From Periplaneta americana (lineage: Eukaryota; Arthropoda; Insecta; Blattodea; Blattidae): 64,000 bases of DNA. Numbering within the stretch: the stretch's first letter is position 1; every line of letters begins with the position of its first letter. Below the pieces are notes generated by a model that searched no databases, was not told where the DNA came from, and was given only the letters and a program-made list of their open reading frames with translations. Below are positions 22,405 through 33,819 of the stretch, in pieces. Both the position numbers and the translations under genes were made by a program. The stretch lies in the NCBI RefSeq assembly GCF_040183065.1, contig NC_091120.1, positions 75,841,208 to 75,905,207 on the forward strand, read 5' to 3'.

Positions 22405-22472
<68 letters not shown>
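22404..22472. repeat. CA then TA dinucleotide microsatellite
   Basis: (CA)12 runs directly into (TA)22. A compound simple repeat. Confidence 0.95.
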
Positions 22473-22473
<1 letters not shown>

Positions 22474-22474
22474 G

Positions 22475-23135
22475 TCCTATGTCATATTTCAAAATGAGCA
22501 TAGAGGCTACATAATCAAATGCTGAAATGATCACTGGATTCACAGCGAAAAAAGAATCTTAACGAAACAGTTAAACTTTTCAACGTTTTATCATAAGTTA
22601 GAATATATACATTAAATGCAAACAAACTTTGTGTTAATATAGTTTTTATCAAGCCATGGCGAATTTGGCAATTATTTTGAACGATTCAAAATCGCAACAA
22701 AGGGAGTTTAACTTTGTATGTCAGTAGTCATTACAAATTGTTAGAGTTCTTATTTGAATGACCTACATTTTATAAGAAAATATTCTGAATAATTGATTTG
22801 TTGACCAGATCTGTGTAACATTAAATTAATCATATACCACTGAATTTTTTTCGAAATAATTTTAACTTGTAAGGATATTATTGCGTATATAAATTATGTT
22901 TATACTCAATTTTAACTCCGACAATATAATCTATAGTAATTCATTCATCCATAGTTTTCTACCCAAAGGCAGGTCTTTCACTGCAAACCCACCATTCTCC
23001 AGTCTTTCGTATTTTCTACCTTCCTCTTCGTCTCCGCATATATCTTAATGTCGTCTATAATCTGATATCTTCTTGTGTCGCGAACTTTTCTCCCGTTCAC
23101 CAAACCTTTATCCTACAATATGCAGTTTCTTATAA
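22475..23135. other. AT-rich spacer
   Basis: Nothing supported. Confidence 0.4.
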
Positions 23136-24841
23136 TAATTTATTTATTTCTTTATTTACTTACTTATATTTAATGTGCTATACAACAGCCAGTGGCCAAT
23201 TATAGTTCGGCACAAAGACATATTAGAAAAACAATAGCAATTGTATAAATTACAATAAAAGTACAATGGATCATTAAAAGTAATGGCGATTAAATAAAAT
23301 GATAATTACAAATGAATTATTGGAATCATATAAATGAAGAATAGAATCATAGAAATAGTATTACCAGGGGCGAATGCTAGTCACGAAAGTTAGGCTTGCT
23401 CTTTTATTCATAGGGGAAGATGGAAGGATATAATAATTCATAATTAATAAAAATAATCAGTCCCACATAAATAATTTATTTTATAATTATGAAACCATTA
23501 TGAGTCATAGATCATATTCACTTATCAGATGTAGAAGTTCGATATAATATAACAAACATGGCCAAAAAACAGTTTATTTAGTTTTTTCGACCCTGCCAAC
23601 GAATGCACATTGTTGTATTGAGCTGCACTGAACGAGCGCACATATTCTCTATAATGTCTGTCTTCTCTTGAATAGTCCTTAGGGAAAATGGATTTAATAA
23701 TGTTACAATGACACACAACCCCGAACTCATTGCAATTCTTCAAATTAATGTTTAAGAATTAATAACACATGCAGCAGCTAACATATGCATTCCGCTCATA
23801 CAATTACATTGTACTCCGCAAATCACAACACATTCCCACTGCCAATACTGGTCTGTGCAACGTTAAATAGTCGTTGGTGTAGCTCTCGGACCAGAGCTTC
23901 AAACACATAACAGAAGCATGTGCGCCTAGGACGGGCCAAGGAGGAAGGCACTTGCGCGCGCATCATATTCTCGCTATTTCTTCGTCTTTCCTGTAGCTCC
24001 AAGAAACGAGCAAGCGTTGCGATATTTGCGGTTTGCAAACCTGCGGATGGTATTACGCCTATACAGTATTCCAAAAATCAAAATAAATTTTAATGTACGT
24101 AATGCCATTTTGAGAAATACACATTCTATGAAAATATTGGGCTTGCGCAGCAAGCATAGCATGCCCTGAGAAATCGCCCCTGTTACAAAGATATGCAAGA
24201 TGACAAATCTAAACAAAAGGCATAAATTAATAACAACTGACATAAAACTCGAAAAGTATATACTACACATTAAATGGATCCAAGTTCAATCCATGCAAAC
24301 TAGCATATTTTATACATTTGCAGACCGGAGAGCGAGATTTAGAATTATTATTATAAAACATTTTATGAAATCTTAAACCCTTAGCAGGAATACAAAGACT
24401 GATATTGCTTATGAATGATTCACAATCAATATCAGCCTTTATGACTTTACAAAAAAATAAATAATCAAGATCCTGACGTCTGGTAAATAAACTACAGCAA
24501 TTAAAATATTTACAATCAATCTCATATTTATAATCGGAATTAGATAAAAATCTATAAGAACACAAGGAAATAATTTTTTTAATATTGTCGAATTTACCCG
24601 ATTCAGTGGAAGTGATGGAGTTCCATACAAAAGATGCATATTCGAGATTGGATCTAATCAATGTATAGTATAAAATTAATAGACACATAAGAGTAGAAAA
24701 AGAATAAGTATTATATCTAATTAGACCAAGCGTTCTTAAAGAATGGGTATAAATATATTGCACATGATTATGGAAATATAATTTAGAATCAAGTAAGACA
24801 CCAAGATCTCTAATACAATCTTTCTTAGTAATTATGACATT
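23136..24841 (-). mobile_element. Jockey-like LINE, 5'-truncated, copy 1 (interrupted)
   Basis: The minus strand encodes the post-polymerase part of a Jockey-like ORF2: the CIRDLGVLLDSKLYFHNHVQ block (24841-24770), then LRTLGLIR, YYTLIRSNLEYASFVWNSIT, RRQDLDYLFFCKVIK and a stop after HGLNLDPFNV at 24263. The longest open part is 24263-24763. The 3' UTR runs left to a TAAATAAATAA tail at 23136. A DNA element (23365-24182) splits the UTR. The 5' end abuts an AAT/GAT microsatellite. Its paralogue is at 47430-48500. Confidence 0.85.
23361..24186. mobile_element. DNA element inside the LINE 3' UTR, TTAC flanks
   Basis: CAGGGGCGA at 23365-23373 and TCGCCCCTG at 24174-24182 are inverted ends, each bordered by TTAC (23361-23364 and 24183-24186). 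The paralogous LINE at 47430-48500 has the unoccupied site with a single equivalent (about 47795: ATTGTAAAGATATGC). The 818-bp insert has no transposase frame. Ends of the CAGGGGCG type are common in hAT elements, but an 8-bp duplication is not visible, so the class stays open. Confidence 0.75.
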
Positions 24842-24843
24842 AC

Positions 24844-24894
<51 letters not shown>

Positions 24895-24907
24895 TGATGA
24901 TGATGAT
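24842..24907. repeat. AAT then GAT microsatellite
   Basis: (AAT)n at 24845-24891 passes into (GAT)n. It marks the 5' junction of the LINE copy to its left. Confidence 0.92.
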
Positions 24908-24909
24908 AT

Positions 24910-26700
24910 ATCAAATATAAATATATATTTGAAGTTGTTCTCATATGAGAAGCAAATATTCAAAAGAGACTTTGTCCTTCAAATCGAATTTTAGCTTATG
25001 AACAAAAAATACATTTTATTATCTTCCCAATGTTACAATTGTTTACTGACTATTTAATTATGAGTATTAATCTGTTCAGAATGTAGGCTTACTATTTGGA
25101 GCGAGGGATTATTTACCAAAATTTATATGTAATATCCTTAAATCTTTTTAAATTCCCTTTTATGAGGTTCAGAAGATTGTGATGGAAATTCTGAAGGCCT
25201 CTCTTCAAATTGTACACTATTATCTATATGTTAGGCCTAACACATAAATTTTTGTTTTAATGTACAAATCGAATAATTATTTTACTCGTTTCATCTCTCT
25301 TTATCTTTTTATGTTTGTTAATTCCGGATCCCAGTGGCCAACCTCACTTGAGGACGGATGATTTTAAATAAATCTTAGTAATCATATTCAATTGTCATTG
25401 TAGAAATGTAATATAAAAGTTTGGACAGAGTTGCTTTTGATTGAACAGATTGGATATTGTTGGTATTGTTTGTCACAATGCTGCTGGACATACTAATTCC
25501 TTTTGATTGGAGATACACGTCAAAATATTATTACAGTCATTTTATGAAGTAGTTTTGAAACCAATTCGACCTAAGTTAAAGAAGACTTACAAAAGGGAAC
25601 AAGCAAAATCTCATTTCAAGAAAACAATAAACTATACTGGCCAAATATTCTTTCATAGGCCTTTTTTTTAAACGTGAAAACCACAATCATCTTTTAAACA
25701 TCACACATTGGATTTCCTTCTTCATCTGGGACATTAGAAACAGGATCGATGAAGAGTTTTTATAGCACTCCAGATCTGTCTCATTGTGCCAATTCTCACC
25801 AAAGCGTTTGACTAGAATTTTCCACATATCTTCTGTTTTCTCTCAACTTCTATATTCAACAGGTGCACCATACTTTACTTCCTTATTTTATTAACTTCCC
25901 TTTCATTCAAACGCTCACCTTTCTCTCTGGTCTCTTGATTAGCATCCCCTACATTGACAGTGCAATCAGATTCCATGACAATTGAAGACCTCCCCAGAGT
26001 AAGGGTGTAATCGTACATATAACTTGACGGTATATTATGCCAGAGAAAGAACAACATTGTTTGTGTAAATCTGAAGTACGGTAGTGCAATACGTTACTAG
26101 TCAGCGAAGTATGCAACGGAGGGGGAAAGGAACTGGCCACTCTACCCAATTATCTCTTGGCTTAGTTGCCTCATGAGTGATGCCTTATGACCTGTCTTCG
26201 GACAGTTGACTAAATAACAATTTACTTGAATATTGGAAACACACCACCTCACCATAATGGATGAGACAGCTCATATGGAACACATGCAATGCATTTTGGA
26301 ACTTTGCTGGTTTCCATAGTAACCCAGCTGTAATTTGTCGGAAGTGACATTATCGTGTTTGATTGTATTCAATTTGTGGACATAGTTGTTAAAAAAAATT
26401 CAATTTTTACATTGCGTTATACACGAGAAATATTTTTTTTTATCGGTGTGAGTGTTCTGAAATGTGCAGATGATCCTTCTAATGGAAAAACAAAGTTATA
26501 TTCAAATTTTTTAGTTTGTGGACAAAGTCTCTTTTGAAAGTTTGCTCCTCATATGAATTGTGATGGATTAAATTTATAACTCTAACATGCCTATCTAGGA
26601 TAAAATGAGGTTATTTGTATCATTTAAGTATCACTAAAATAAAGAATTCACATTATTCTAAATTTTATTTTACTAATGTTACAACATTGTATTATATTTC
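24910..26700. other. AT-rich, repeat-poor stretch
   Basis: No LINE, SINE or TIR element was seen for 1.8 kb. Short frames at 25875-26149 and 26355-26537 lack motifs. If the acceptor at 26721 is used, this is the 3' part of the long intron of the small gene. Confidence 0.4.
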
Positions 26701-26721
26701 CTTGTTATTTTCTTTTTTCAG

Positions 26722-28385
26722 AAAATTTTGCCTCTTGCAGAAATAGGATGCCACTGTTGTATGAAATTACGAAGATGAAACCCTTCTGGTAGTACACAAC
26801 GGGAACAACAACACACGAACGGTAGCTGCCAAATGAGATGGAGTCGAGGAAGAGCTCTTGAGAAGAAACAGTGACAGAGAATGACAGGAAATTATGTACT
26901 TGAAGAGAAGTTGAGATTTGCTCATTTGGTCCTTGTAGCAGAATGCTGAAATCTTACAAACTTTAGAGTGTTGTTAGCGTAGAGATTGTTCTGAACCCTA
27001 AAATACAGACTTTAGTCATGGAATGTACAATCCAAGGAAACAACTTGAGGCCGAATTAAAAGATTTGTAAATTTCAAGCTTGTCTTTAAATTTCTAATAT
27101 TCCATTCAAAAATATAAATTCAAAGTATGCGTTAAAATGAAAATGTATAATCTAATTATAATGTGAAATTATTTCCAATTGATTTGTATAGTGGAAGATA
27201 TTTAATTTACACTAAAATTAAAATTGTGATGTTTTAACTCCAAAATTATTTATTGTTGATTAAAGCACATATTAAAATTTAACAGTATGTTATTAATTGT
27301 CTTTTTATAATTTTCAAATGTTTCGATTTTAACTAAAGATTTTTTTAAATTTAAACATAAGTACTAGTCTTTAGCTATAGTAACTTTAATTAAAACAACG
27401 TAAACAATTTTCTTATTTTATAAAACACTAATTATTACAGAATTTCCTGTGAATGTAATGTAAAAAAAAACATGATCCGATCGTTGGTTTATGATACATC
27501 TATTATTGTCTTAACTACCAAGATATTGAAAAAGACATTTCTTGAAACCATCTTGTGTTCCCGGTGAGGGCTTTAGTAGTAATAGTCGAATATATTCTGG
27601 TTGAATTTTTTTTAAGTTACAACCTGAACTAGCAACTTTTAATTGAAATACAATGTATAGATTTACGAGATAATATTGAATTCAACTATTTATGACGCAT
27701 TTGAATAAAATTTCCAAAATGTTAAGTGAAAATAGAACACAAAATGCCAAAATTGCAAGTGTAATTTCGAAGTTACTTATTAATACAAATATTTCAACGG
27801 TACTAAATCTTACGCAACTGTTATGTGTGCTTTAACATTAGAATAAATTTAATGTTTATGCTTCAAAATAAAAATATATTGTCGCTTAAGTTTTCACGGA
27901 AATTAATTAAAATAACACAAATATAAATGATAATTATTAATATCAGGAAATCGAATTAAATCACATTGGAAATTATGAAGTATAATAGTGCCACGTGCTC
28001 ATATTTGTTGATTTCAAAGGTCTTTATTATTTTAAGCTATTTACTCTGGTTCCAGCTTGAATGTTTGAAACAAAACTGTGTAACAAAATATTTACATAGG
28101 CTTGTTGCATGAAAAATAAAGTTTCAAGTAAACAATGATAATATAAAACAATGACTCTGTGTAACTTATTACAAATTTTTCCATTGTGTTAACTGTAGGA
28201 AGGATGAAGAGATATTAGTAAACGCATACACAAACAAACTGTGTCAAGAAATCTTGCTCCGAACTAGAGTTTTTGTTGTATGTTCTCAACTCTGATCTTT
28301 GTATTATAATTTATTATTAACGTCTATTTAATGTGAATGTAAACGTTAGTTAATTTTTTTAATAAATTATTTTTTACAAAGAGAC
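26722..28385 (+). other. Candidate 3' UTR exon of the 73-codon gene
   Basis: It begins after a strong acceptor (TTTTCTTTTTTCAG ending at 26721; a tandem acceptor ends at 26740). The first 330 bases are less AT-rich than the surroundings, and the whole 1.66 kb is free of recognisable repeats. AATAAA signals lie at 27842, 28115 and 28361. The link to the coding exon 7.7 kb upstream is inference; a nearer acceptor at 19512 competes. Confidence 0.3.
28361..28366 (+). terminator. Candidate poly(A) signal AATAAA
   Basis: This is the last and best-placed of three AATAAA hexamers in the repeat-free stretch downstream of 26721. Its use is unproven. Confidence 0.25.
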
Positions 28386-28500
28386 TGTACTCAGTTTCGT
28401 CATAAACCTTCTCTCCATTATACAAATCACGTTTTAATCCAAATTCCCTTTCGAGAGCCGAAGACGAATTCTATAAAGACATAAGCAGAATGAATTAATG

Positions 28501-28698
28501 CCCTATAGCAGGGGTTGTCAGCACAGAGCACCCTGGGGCTAGCGTCTCTTACCCGCAGAGAACACACTGCACCATGGTGCACTCGTAGCTGCTAGCGGGT
28601 ATGCTCTCTACCTCTTCCTGCTGCACGACGGGGCACACAGGACGGCACTGCTTACCCTTTGCACATTTCAGCGAGTGCTGATGACCACTGCCCTATAG
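28501..28698. mobile_element. hAT-type MITE with 8-bp TSD
   Basis: CCCTATAG at 28501-28508 and 28691-28698 is a perfect 8-bp target-site duplication, the hallmark of hAT elements. The 182-bp insert starts CAGGGGTTGTCAGCAC and ends GTGCTGATGACCACTG, imperfect inverted repeats beginning with CAG. It is GC-rich and non-coding. Confidence 0.88.
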
Positions 28699-28769
28699 CT
28701 TCTCTAGCAGGTGAATGTTGCACTAGGAGCTATAATTGTGCGAGATTGTGGAAATATAATAATATCTGT

Positions 28770-29097
28770 TACAGTAAAACTCCAATTATCCAAACACCAA
28801 ACATCTGGATCACCAATAACCGGATCGATATTCAGAAAATATCTTTTAATGTTCGATTGCATGTACACTACTTTAAGAAAACTTTTTATGTGCAATTATT
28901 TGTAAGTTTTGTTCTTTTGGAAGTAATTTTTTGGGTTTAAATATTTATAACTTATGTTTTCTCAATACCCATAAAATGCCGCTTTACAAAATTACGTGTT
29001 GCTAGAGTGATTTTCACTTCGGACCCAATCATTCGGATTTCTGCATATCCGGATCATGCCAAACCCAATTAGTCATGATTATTGAAGTTCTGATGTA
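28770..29097. mobile_element. pogo/Tc1-like MITE
   Basis: TACAGTAAAACTCCAATTATC at the left and its decayed mirror (GATTATTGAAGTTCTGATGTA) at the right, with TA ends, suit the pogo branch of Tc1/mariner. Subterminal CCGGAT motifs occur near both ends (28812 and 29049). 328 bp, no transposase frame. Confidence 0.6.
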
Positions 29098-29169
29098 TTG
29101 ATATCGTTTACATAATTATATTACAGTATAAATTTTGATGGAACGTCTGTTGTTGTACATTGTCATTCA

Positions 29170-29181
29170 GATTTTATTTAC

Positions 29182-29232
<51 letters not shown>

Positions 29233-29234
29233 TT
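29170..29234. repeat. TTTA microsatellite
   Basis: About sixteen tandem TTTA units. Confidence 0.95.
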
Positions 29235-29261
29235 CTTACGAAAATACGAATTAACTTTGTG

Positions 29262-29797
29262 TGACTTACGGTTCACTCTGTACAGCCATATTAGTAAGTG
29301 ATGTTACTAATTTCAGAAGATTATTCTTTGAGATATTTCAAACAAAAAAGCTTAATACAATTATTTTGCTCGTTTTTCTTACTTTTCGAGATAAAAATTG
29401 TTTCATATGAAACATTTCATAGCGTGTTTTAGGAAAACCATTGATTGAATTCTCAATATGCTTAGTTGATTTAAAAGAGAAAAGTATTATGAAATTTGAT
29501 CCCAACAAATGCAATTTTTTGTTTTGCAAAGGAATTTTAATTTCTGTATATTTAAAGAACAAAACTAAAATTCTTTCAAACATTTATTATTATAATACTC
29601 TACTCTCTCAAATTAACTGAGCATATTGGGAATTAAATCAATGTATTTCCCAAAACATTCTATGAAATGTTTCACATAAAACATTTTTTTTTCTCGAAAA
29701 GGAAGCAAAAACGAGCAAAATTATGATAAACTTTTGTTTGAAATATCCCAAAGAATAACCCCTTGAAATTAATGACATTACTTGCGACTCACTCTAA
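29262..29797. mobile_element. Palindromic MITE (GTGAACC family), second copy
   Basis: It shares GAGATATTTC.AACAAAAAAG, CATAGCGTGTTTT.GGAAA, GCATATTGGGAATTAAATCAA and AATGACATTACTTG with 4991-5565. The left end is rearranged, with an inverted TIR piece at 29262-29282. No coding capacity. Confidence 0.75.
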
Positions 29798-29913
29798 ATA
29801 GGCCTATTGAATATTATTTATTCTGGTTTAATTTCACCTAAGTGTGCAGCCTTTTCGTTAGAGTTCCTATATACCCTAGATTCATTGAAACCATTTCGTA
29901 CATGATATACAAA

Positions 29914-29914
<1 letters not shown>

Positions 29915-29973
<59 letters not shown>

Positions 29974-30075
29974 GTTATTGTTATGGTACTACTACTATTA
30001 CTACTGTTGCTGCTGCTGCTGCTGCTACTACTACTACTGATGTTTCTGCTAGTACTGCTATTGCTGCTACGACTG
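29915..30075. repeat. ATT then CTA/CTG trinucleotide repeat
   Basis: (ATT)n at 29915-29972 grades into CTACTA and GCTGCT triplets. The poly-Ile/poly-Leu frame over it is an artefact. Confidence 0.93.
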
Positions 30076-30183
30076 AAAAGTGACAGTAATATTGTTCTGA
30101 TTATTGTATTTAAGAATAGGTAATATTTTAAGTGAGAGACGTATCTCTATTTAGGTTAGACTAATTGTGAGGTACACATTATA

Positions 30184-30303
30184 ACTCGTTGCACGAATGA
30201 TTGCCGATTTCGAGAGAGGCATTGGCGCTGCGTTATACGATACGATTCAGCGTTTATACTTTAGTTCGCCTACTGGCCGCCGGCAATCATTCGTGCAACG
30301 AGT
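30184..30303. mobile_element. 120-bp MITE with perfect 23-bp TIRs
   Basis: The 23-bp end starting ACTCGTTGCACGAATGATT (30184-30206) is perfectly mirrored at 30281-30303. The 74-bp middle is GC-rich and unique. The perfect TIRs suggest a young copy. No clear target-site duplication; class open. Confidence 0.75.
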
Positions 30304-30910
30304 AATAGACGTATGCATTCGTTGACACGAAATATATAAACTATATTAAATTTAGGTTAGATCGTTTGGTTCTTGTATTTCCCAGATTTCCTACATTTAA
30401 TCCAATTCTGCGTATTCCGAAAGTTTTTACAACTTTGTAGTTGTGTTCAGAACTTTTTAAACAAAACTGTAATTACATTTCTTTTTATCTCATTCCGTCA
30501 TCGGAGACCATTGCAGCTTCAAAGATCCTCACAGAAGTAAGAAGTAAGTCGGGGCTGTAAATTACCGCCAATAAGTTTCTATTGGCTTACAGTGAACGAA
30601 AGATAATTCTCGATATTAATTTTATTATAAATAAAGTACATGCATCGTCATGGACGACCACTAAGGGTGCAAGGAGAGGCATGAGCCCAGGGGTCTACAA
30701 TATTTGAATTTTTAATATTTTTCTTTTTTTTTTAGAATTATAAATTTAAGAATGATATTATTTACTTATTTATTTATTTATTTACTTTTGCATTTACTTT
30801 ATTCTGGCGGAATTATGGCTACTATTTCTTTCTTCCATACCACCAGAAATACAAATACAAGTAAAACGCAGACAAAAAACTAAACTAAAATTAACAATTG
30901 TTGTTAAATG

Positions 30911-31096
30911 TTGTTTGTTGTTAGGATTATACTCTGTTTCATCAAACCCAAGGAAACCCAAACTTTTGCCAGTTCAGCGGCTTACAAAAATACGAAATTC
31001 ACTTCTCTAGTTAAACCTTGAGAAGTACGAAATATTCATAAACCTTGAGGAGGACGAAATATTAATGTATAGTTACCGATTATAAAACTGAAAGTA
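30911..31096 (+). repeat. Interspersed repeat, copy 2
   Basis: Counterpart of 20711-20871. It additionally carries an internal duplication of the AACCTTGAG.AG.ACGAAATATT block (31011-31062). Confidence 0.75.
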
Positions 31097-31099
31097 AAG

Positions 31100-31600
31100 G
31101 GCTGTAAATTACTCGCATGTTTTCCTTACTAGTTTGTGTCGAGGAATACAGAAGTGGAGAAATCGGAGGAATTATGTTTATCAGCAGATGGAACGGCTGT
31201 CTAAAAATATTGCTGATGTTAGAAATTATTTTATATTGTTCGTAGGATTTACTACACTCGACCTGCAGTCTCATTTCGCGATACCACTGCTCGAAAAATA
31301 ACATTCCAGATTTCGTAAATAATTGTTTCTGAGAAGAAAACGGCTCTTTAAATGGAGTCCATGGACTCCAACGATATGACAAGCAACAAGGACGATGATG
31401 AGAGAGTTTGCTTTTACTGAGGCGAAAAATGGTCGCTAAATTTTACCTACAGTCCTATCATGTATGATATCATAGAGCCTTTCGGCTACTTTCTTTCTGA
31501 AAGAGATCATGCTAAGTGATTTATCGCCCCTAAAAGTCTATAATCCTCAAAGCGTTTAACATTAAATTGGTAATCATTCGACATGAGGAACGATAAGATG
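31100..31600. other. Spacer, nothing recognised
   Basis: A 100-codon minus-strand frame (31080-31382) has no motif. Confidence 0.35.
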
Positions 31601-31604
31601 ATTC

Positions 31605-32228
31605 TATAATTTTTTTATTCAATAATTCGAACGGGAGACGGCCTCCAGATATGGAGGGTAGCTGCGAATATATTGAATAAGAAGTCGTGGATAGCCGATA
31701 AGGGGTGGTCCTCCAGCTTGGGGGTTCGGCGAAGTGCTAACAACCCATCACCGTAAAAAAACAGCTTGTTAAGAAACCTAACAATAAGCCTCGGTTGGAC
31801 TCTCACTTTGAGAGAGGAACACAGATTAAGGGTGTTTGAGAATAAGGTTCTTAGGAAAATATTTGGGGCTAAGAGGGATGAGGTTACAAGAGAATGCAGA
31901 AAGTTACATAACGTAGAGCTGCACGCATTATATTCTTCAACTGACATAATTAGGAACATTAAATCCAGACGTTTGAGATGGGCAGGGCATGTAGCACATA
32001 TAGGCGAATCCGAAATGCATATAGAGTGTTAGTTGGGAGGCCGGAGGGAAAAATACCTTTGGGGAGGCCGAGATGTAGATGGGAAGATAATATTAAAATG
32101 GATTTGAGGGAGGTGGGATATGATGGTAGAGACTTGATTAATCTTGCTCAGGATAGGGACCAATGGCGGTCTTACGTGAGGGCGGCAATGAACCTCCGGG
32201 TTCCTTAAAAGCCAGTAAGTGAGTAAGT
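31605..32228 (+). mobile_element. GTAA-tailed LINE, internally deleted copy (copy 5)
   Basis: The 3' module (31793-32208) encodes the WTLTLREEHRLRVFENKVLR block, then KIFGAKRDEV, RRLRWAGH and GRPEGK.PLGRPR to MNLRVP, with a frameshift near 32010. It is preceded by a GC-richer module (31605-31792; GGAGACGGCCTCCAGATATGG, then GATAAGGGGTGGTCCTCC) that I recall as 5' leader sequence of cockroach LINEs; that identification is from memory. If right, the middle of the element has been deleted. A GTAA tail closes it. Confidence 0.6.
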
Positions 32229-32229
32229 A

Positions 32230-32880
32230 TAATTCGAACGGAACTTACACGATAACCGTGGGTTACTCACCCCTGGACTAGAAACAGAATTGATGGGACA
32301 TTTATAATATGCAAATTTACTATTCCCAGTAACTACAAGAGGAATGAGTCCAATTTATTAACACGAAAAAGTGGAAGGAGACACAAAGACATGCTCATGC
32401 ATAGAAAATGTATCAGTATATATGACTCGTTTGTATATGGAATATGGTGAGACGGAGACAAAAACCTACCGCAAGCAAAAGCTGTCGCTAGGGCAATTAA
32501 CTAGGTAAATCCTCGAACAATGACAGGGACAAATTCACATAATTGGCATATTAATATGAATGAAACGTAGACAAAAATGTGTTAAATTTTGAATGTACAT
32601 GTTCGAACGTTGGTACACCCAACTCGAAAAATTCATGTAATACCGAACACACAACAACCAAGCATTGATTTTCATTACACCAACGAAATATAATGTGGGT
32701 TTCATTACAGGTAGGCCTACAATTCTTTTTATGAAAGCCTTTTATACAAGGTGTCTCAAAGAAACGGGCTTTTCTAAATACAACAAAATAATACGTTGCA
32801 TAATGAGACAGAAAAATACAAGAATTGTAACATTACATATTGTCATTTATGTAACAACATCAGTCACATTCAAGTTTTGG
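32230..32880. other. Spacer, nothing recognised
   Basis: A mariner-like end fragment (AAGGTGTCTCAAAGAAACGGG near 32748) without partner. No gene. Confidence 0.35.
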
Positions 32881-32884
32881 GACC

Positions 32885-33108
32885 ACACCTGTGGAGTAAC
32901 GGTTAGCGAGTCTGGCCGCGAAACCAGGTGGCCCGGGTTCGATTCCCGGTCGGGGCAAGTTACCTGGTTCAGGTTTTTTCCGGGGTTTTCCCTCAACCCA
33001 ATATGAGCAAATGCTGGGTAACTTTCGGTGTTGGACGCCGGACTCATTCAGACGCTAAATAACCTAAGATATTGATAGAGCATCGTAAAATAACCTACTA
33101 AAATAAAA
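32885..33108 (+). mobile_element. tRNA-derived SINE, copy 2
   Basis: Same family as 957-1201: GTGGAGTAACGGTTAGCG A-box region, B box GGTTCGATTCC at 32937-32947, CCCTCAACCCAATATGAGC body and GTCGTAAAATAACCTACTAAA-like end. About 20 bases of the TTTCACCGGCATTATCACC block are missing. No clear target-site duplication. Confidence 0.85.
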
Positions 33109-33421
33109 ATTCGTCAGGTGATGACCTTGACGATGTTCACACTCAGAGAGCCTCCGATGGAGATCAATCATGACATGTTCCAACATCGCAATAGGGAATG
33201 AATTCGATTTAAACACGGATGTTATTCTAGAGCTCTTCATTGGTGTGTGGCCGATAGAGTCCTGCAAAACCGGTTGAAAGCCGAACAAACCTGCATAGCG
33301 CTACTGAACGCCTGGCTTTATAGGCAGTATGCGAAGTACATCTGCTTGCGTACTGCCTCAGTATTCGGTTTAACGTGTATTCGAGTTGATTCGATCTCTC
33401 TGTGGGTGGACGGCTCTGGCG

Positions 33422-33648
33422 TATAAAATGAAGATCACAGTGAACCATCCAGATATTATAGCTGCGGATCATCAACAGGAACAAACAGCATGCAGCGTGA
33501 AACTACAGACGTTGTAAAGCGTAAATTGCAGAAAAAAAACTTTCGGTATCCACAAATTACCAAGGTTGTAATTTTTGCTTACACTAGAAAACTGAATTAT
33601 AATATTACAATAATGGCACACTTAAAAAACAGTAAAATCGATCAATAG
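33422..33648 (+). other. Weak candidate promoter and 52-codon frame
   Basis: TATAAA at 33422-33427 lies in a locally GC-richer stretch (33110-33540). An ATG at 33490 opens a 52-codon frame to TAG 33646 with no recognisable motif and AT-rich codons in its second half. It could be the first exon of a gene or mere chance; no strong splice donor is seen inside it. Confidence 0.2.
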
Positions 33649-33787
33649 TAAAACTAAAACAAAAATAACTTTATATCTTCAGAAACCTACTACAACCAAT
33701 GCTTTTAGTATGTTTACTATGACTAGAGAATTAAACGTAATATAGGTTTTCCATTCATTTAAGTGAACCTTATCGCCCGGTACAATC
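33649..33787. other. AT-rich spacer
   Basis: Nothing supported. Confidence 0.4.
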
Positions 33788-33816
33788 TGCAGGGTTATTT
33801 CACTTCTACCCTGTAT
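33788..33816. repeat. Solo TIR of the GAAGTGAAATAA family
   Basis: CTGCAGGGTTATTTCACTTC followed by TACCCTGTA is the mirror image of the ends at 59308 and 54292. No partner was found nearby, so it is a solo or broken element. Confidence 0.5.
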
Positions 33817-33819
33817 ATG

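Noticed and set aside
26355..26537. Coding exon upstream of the candidate 3' UTR
   Set aside because: Composition is AT-driven, there is no acceptor in front, and it lacks similarity to the 73-codon gene.
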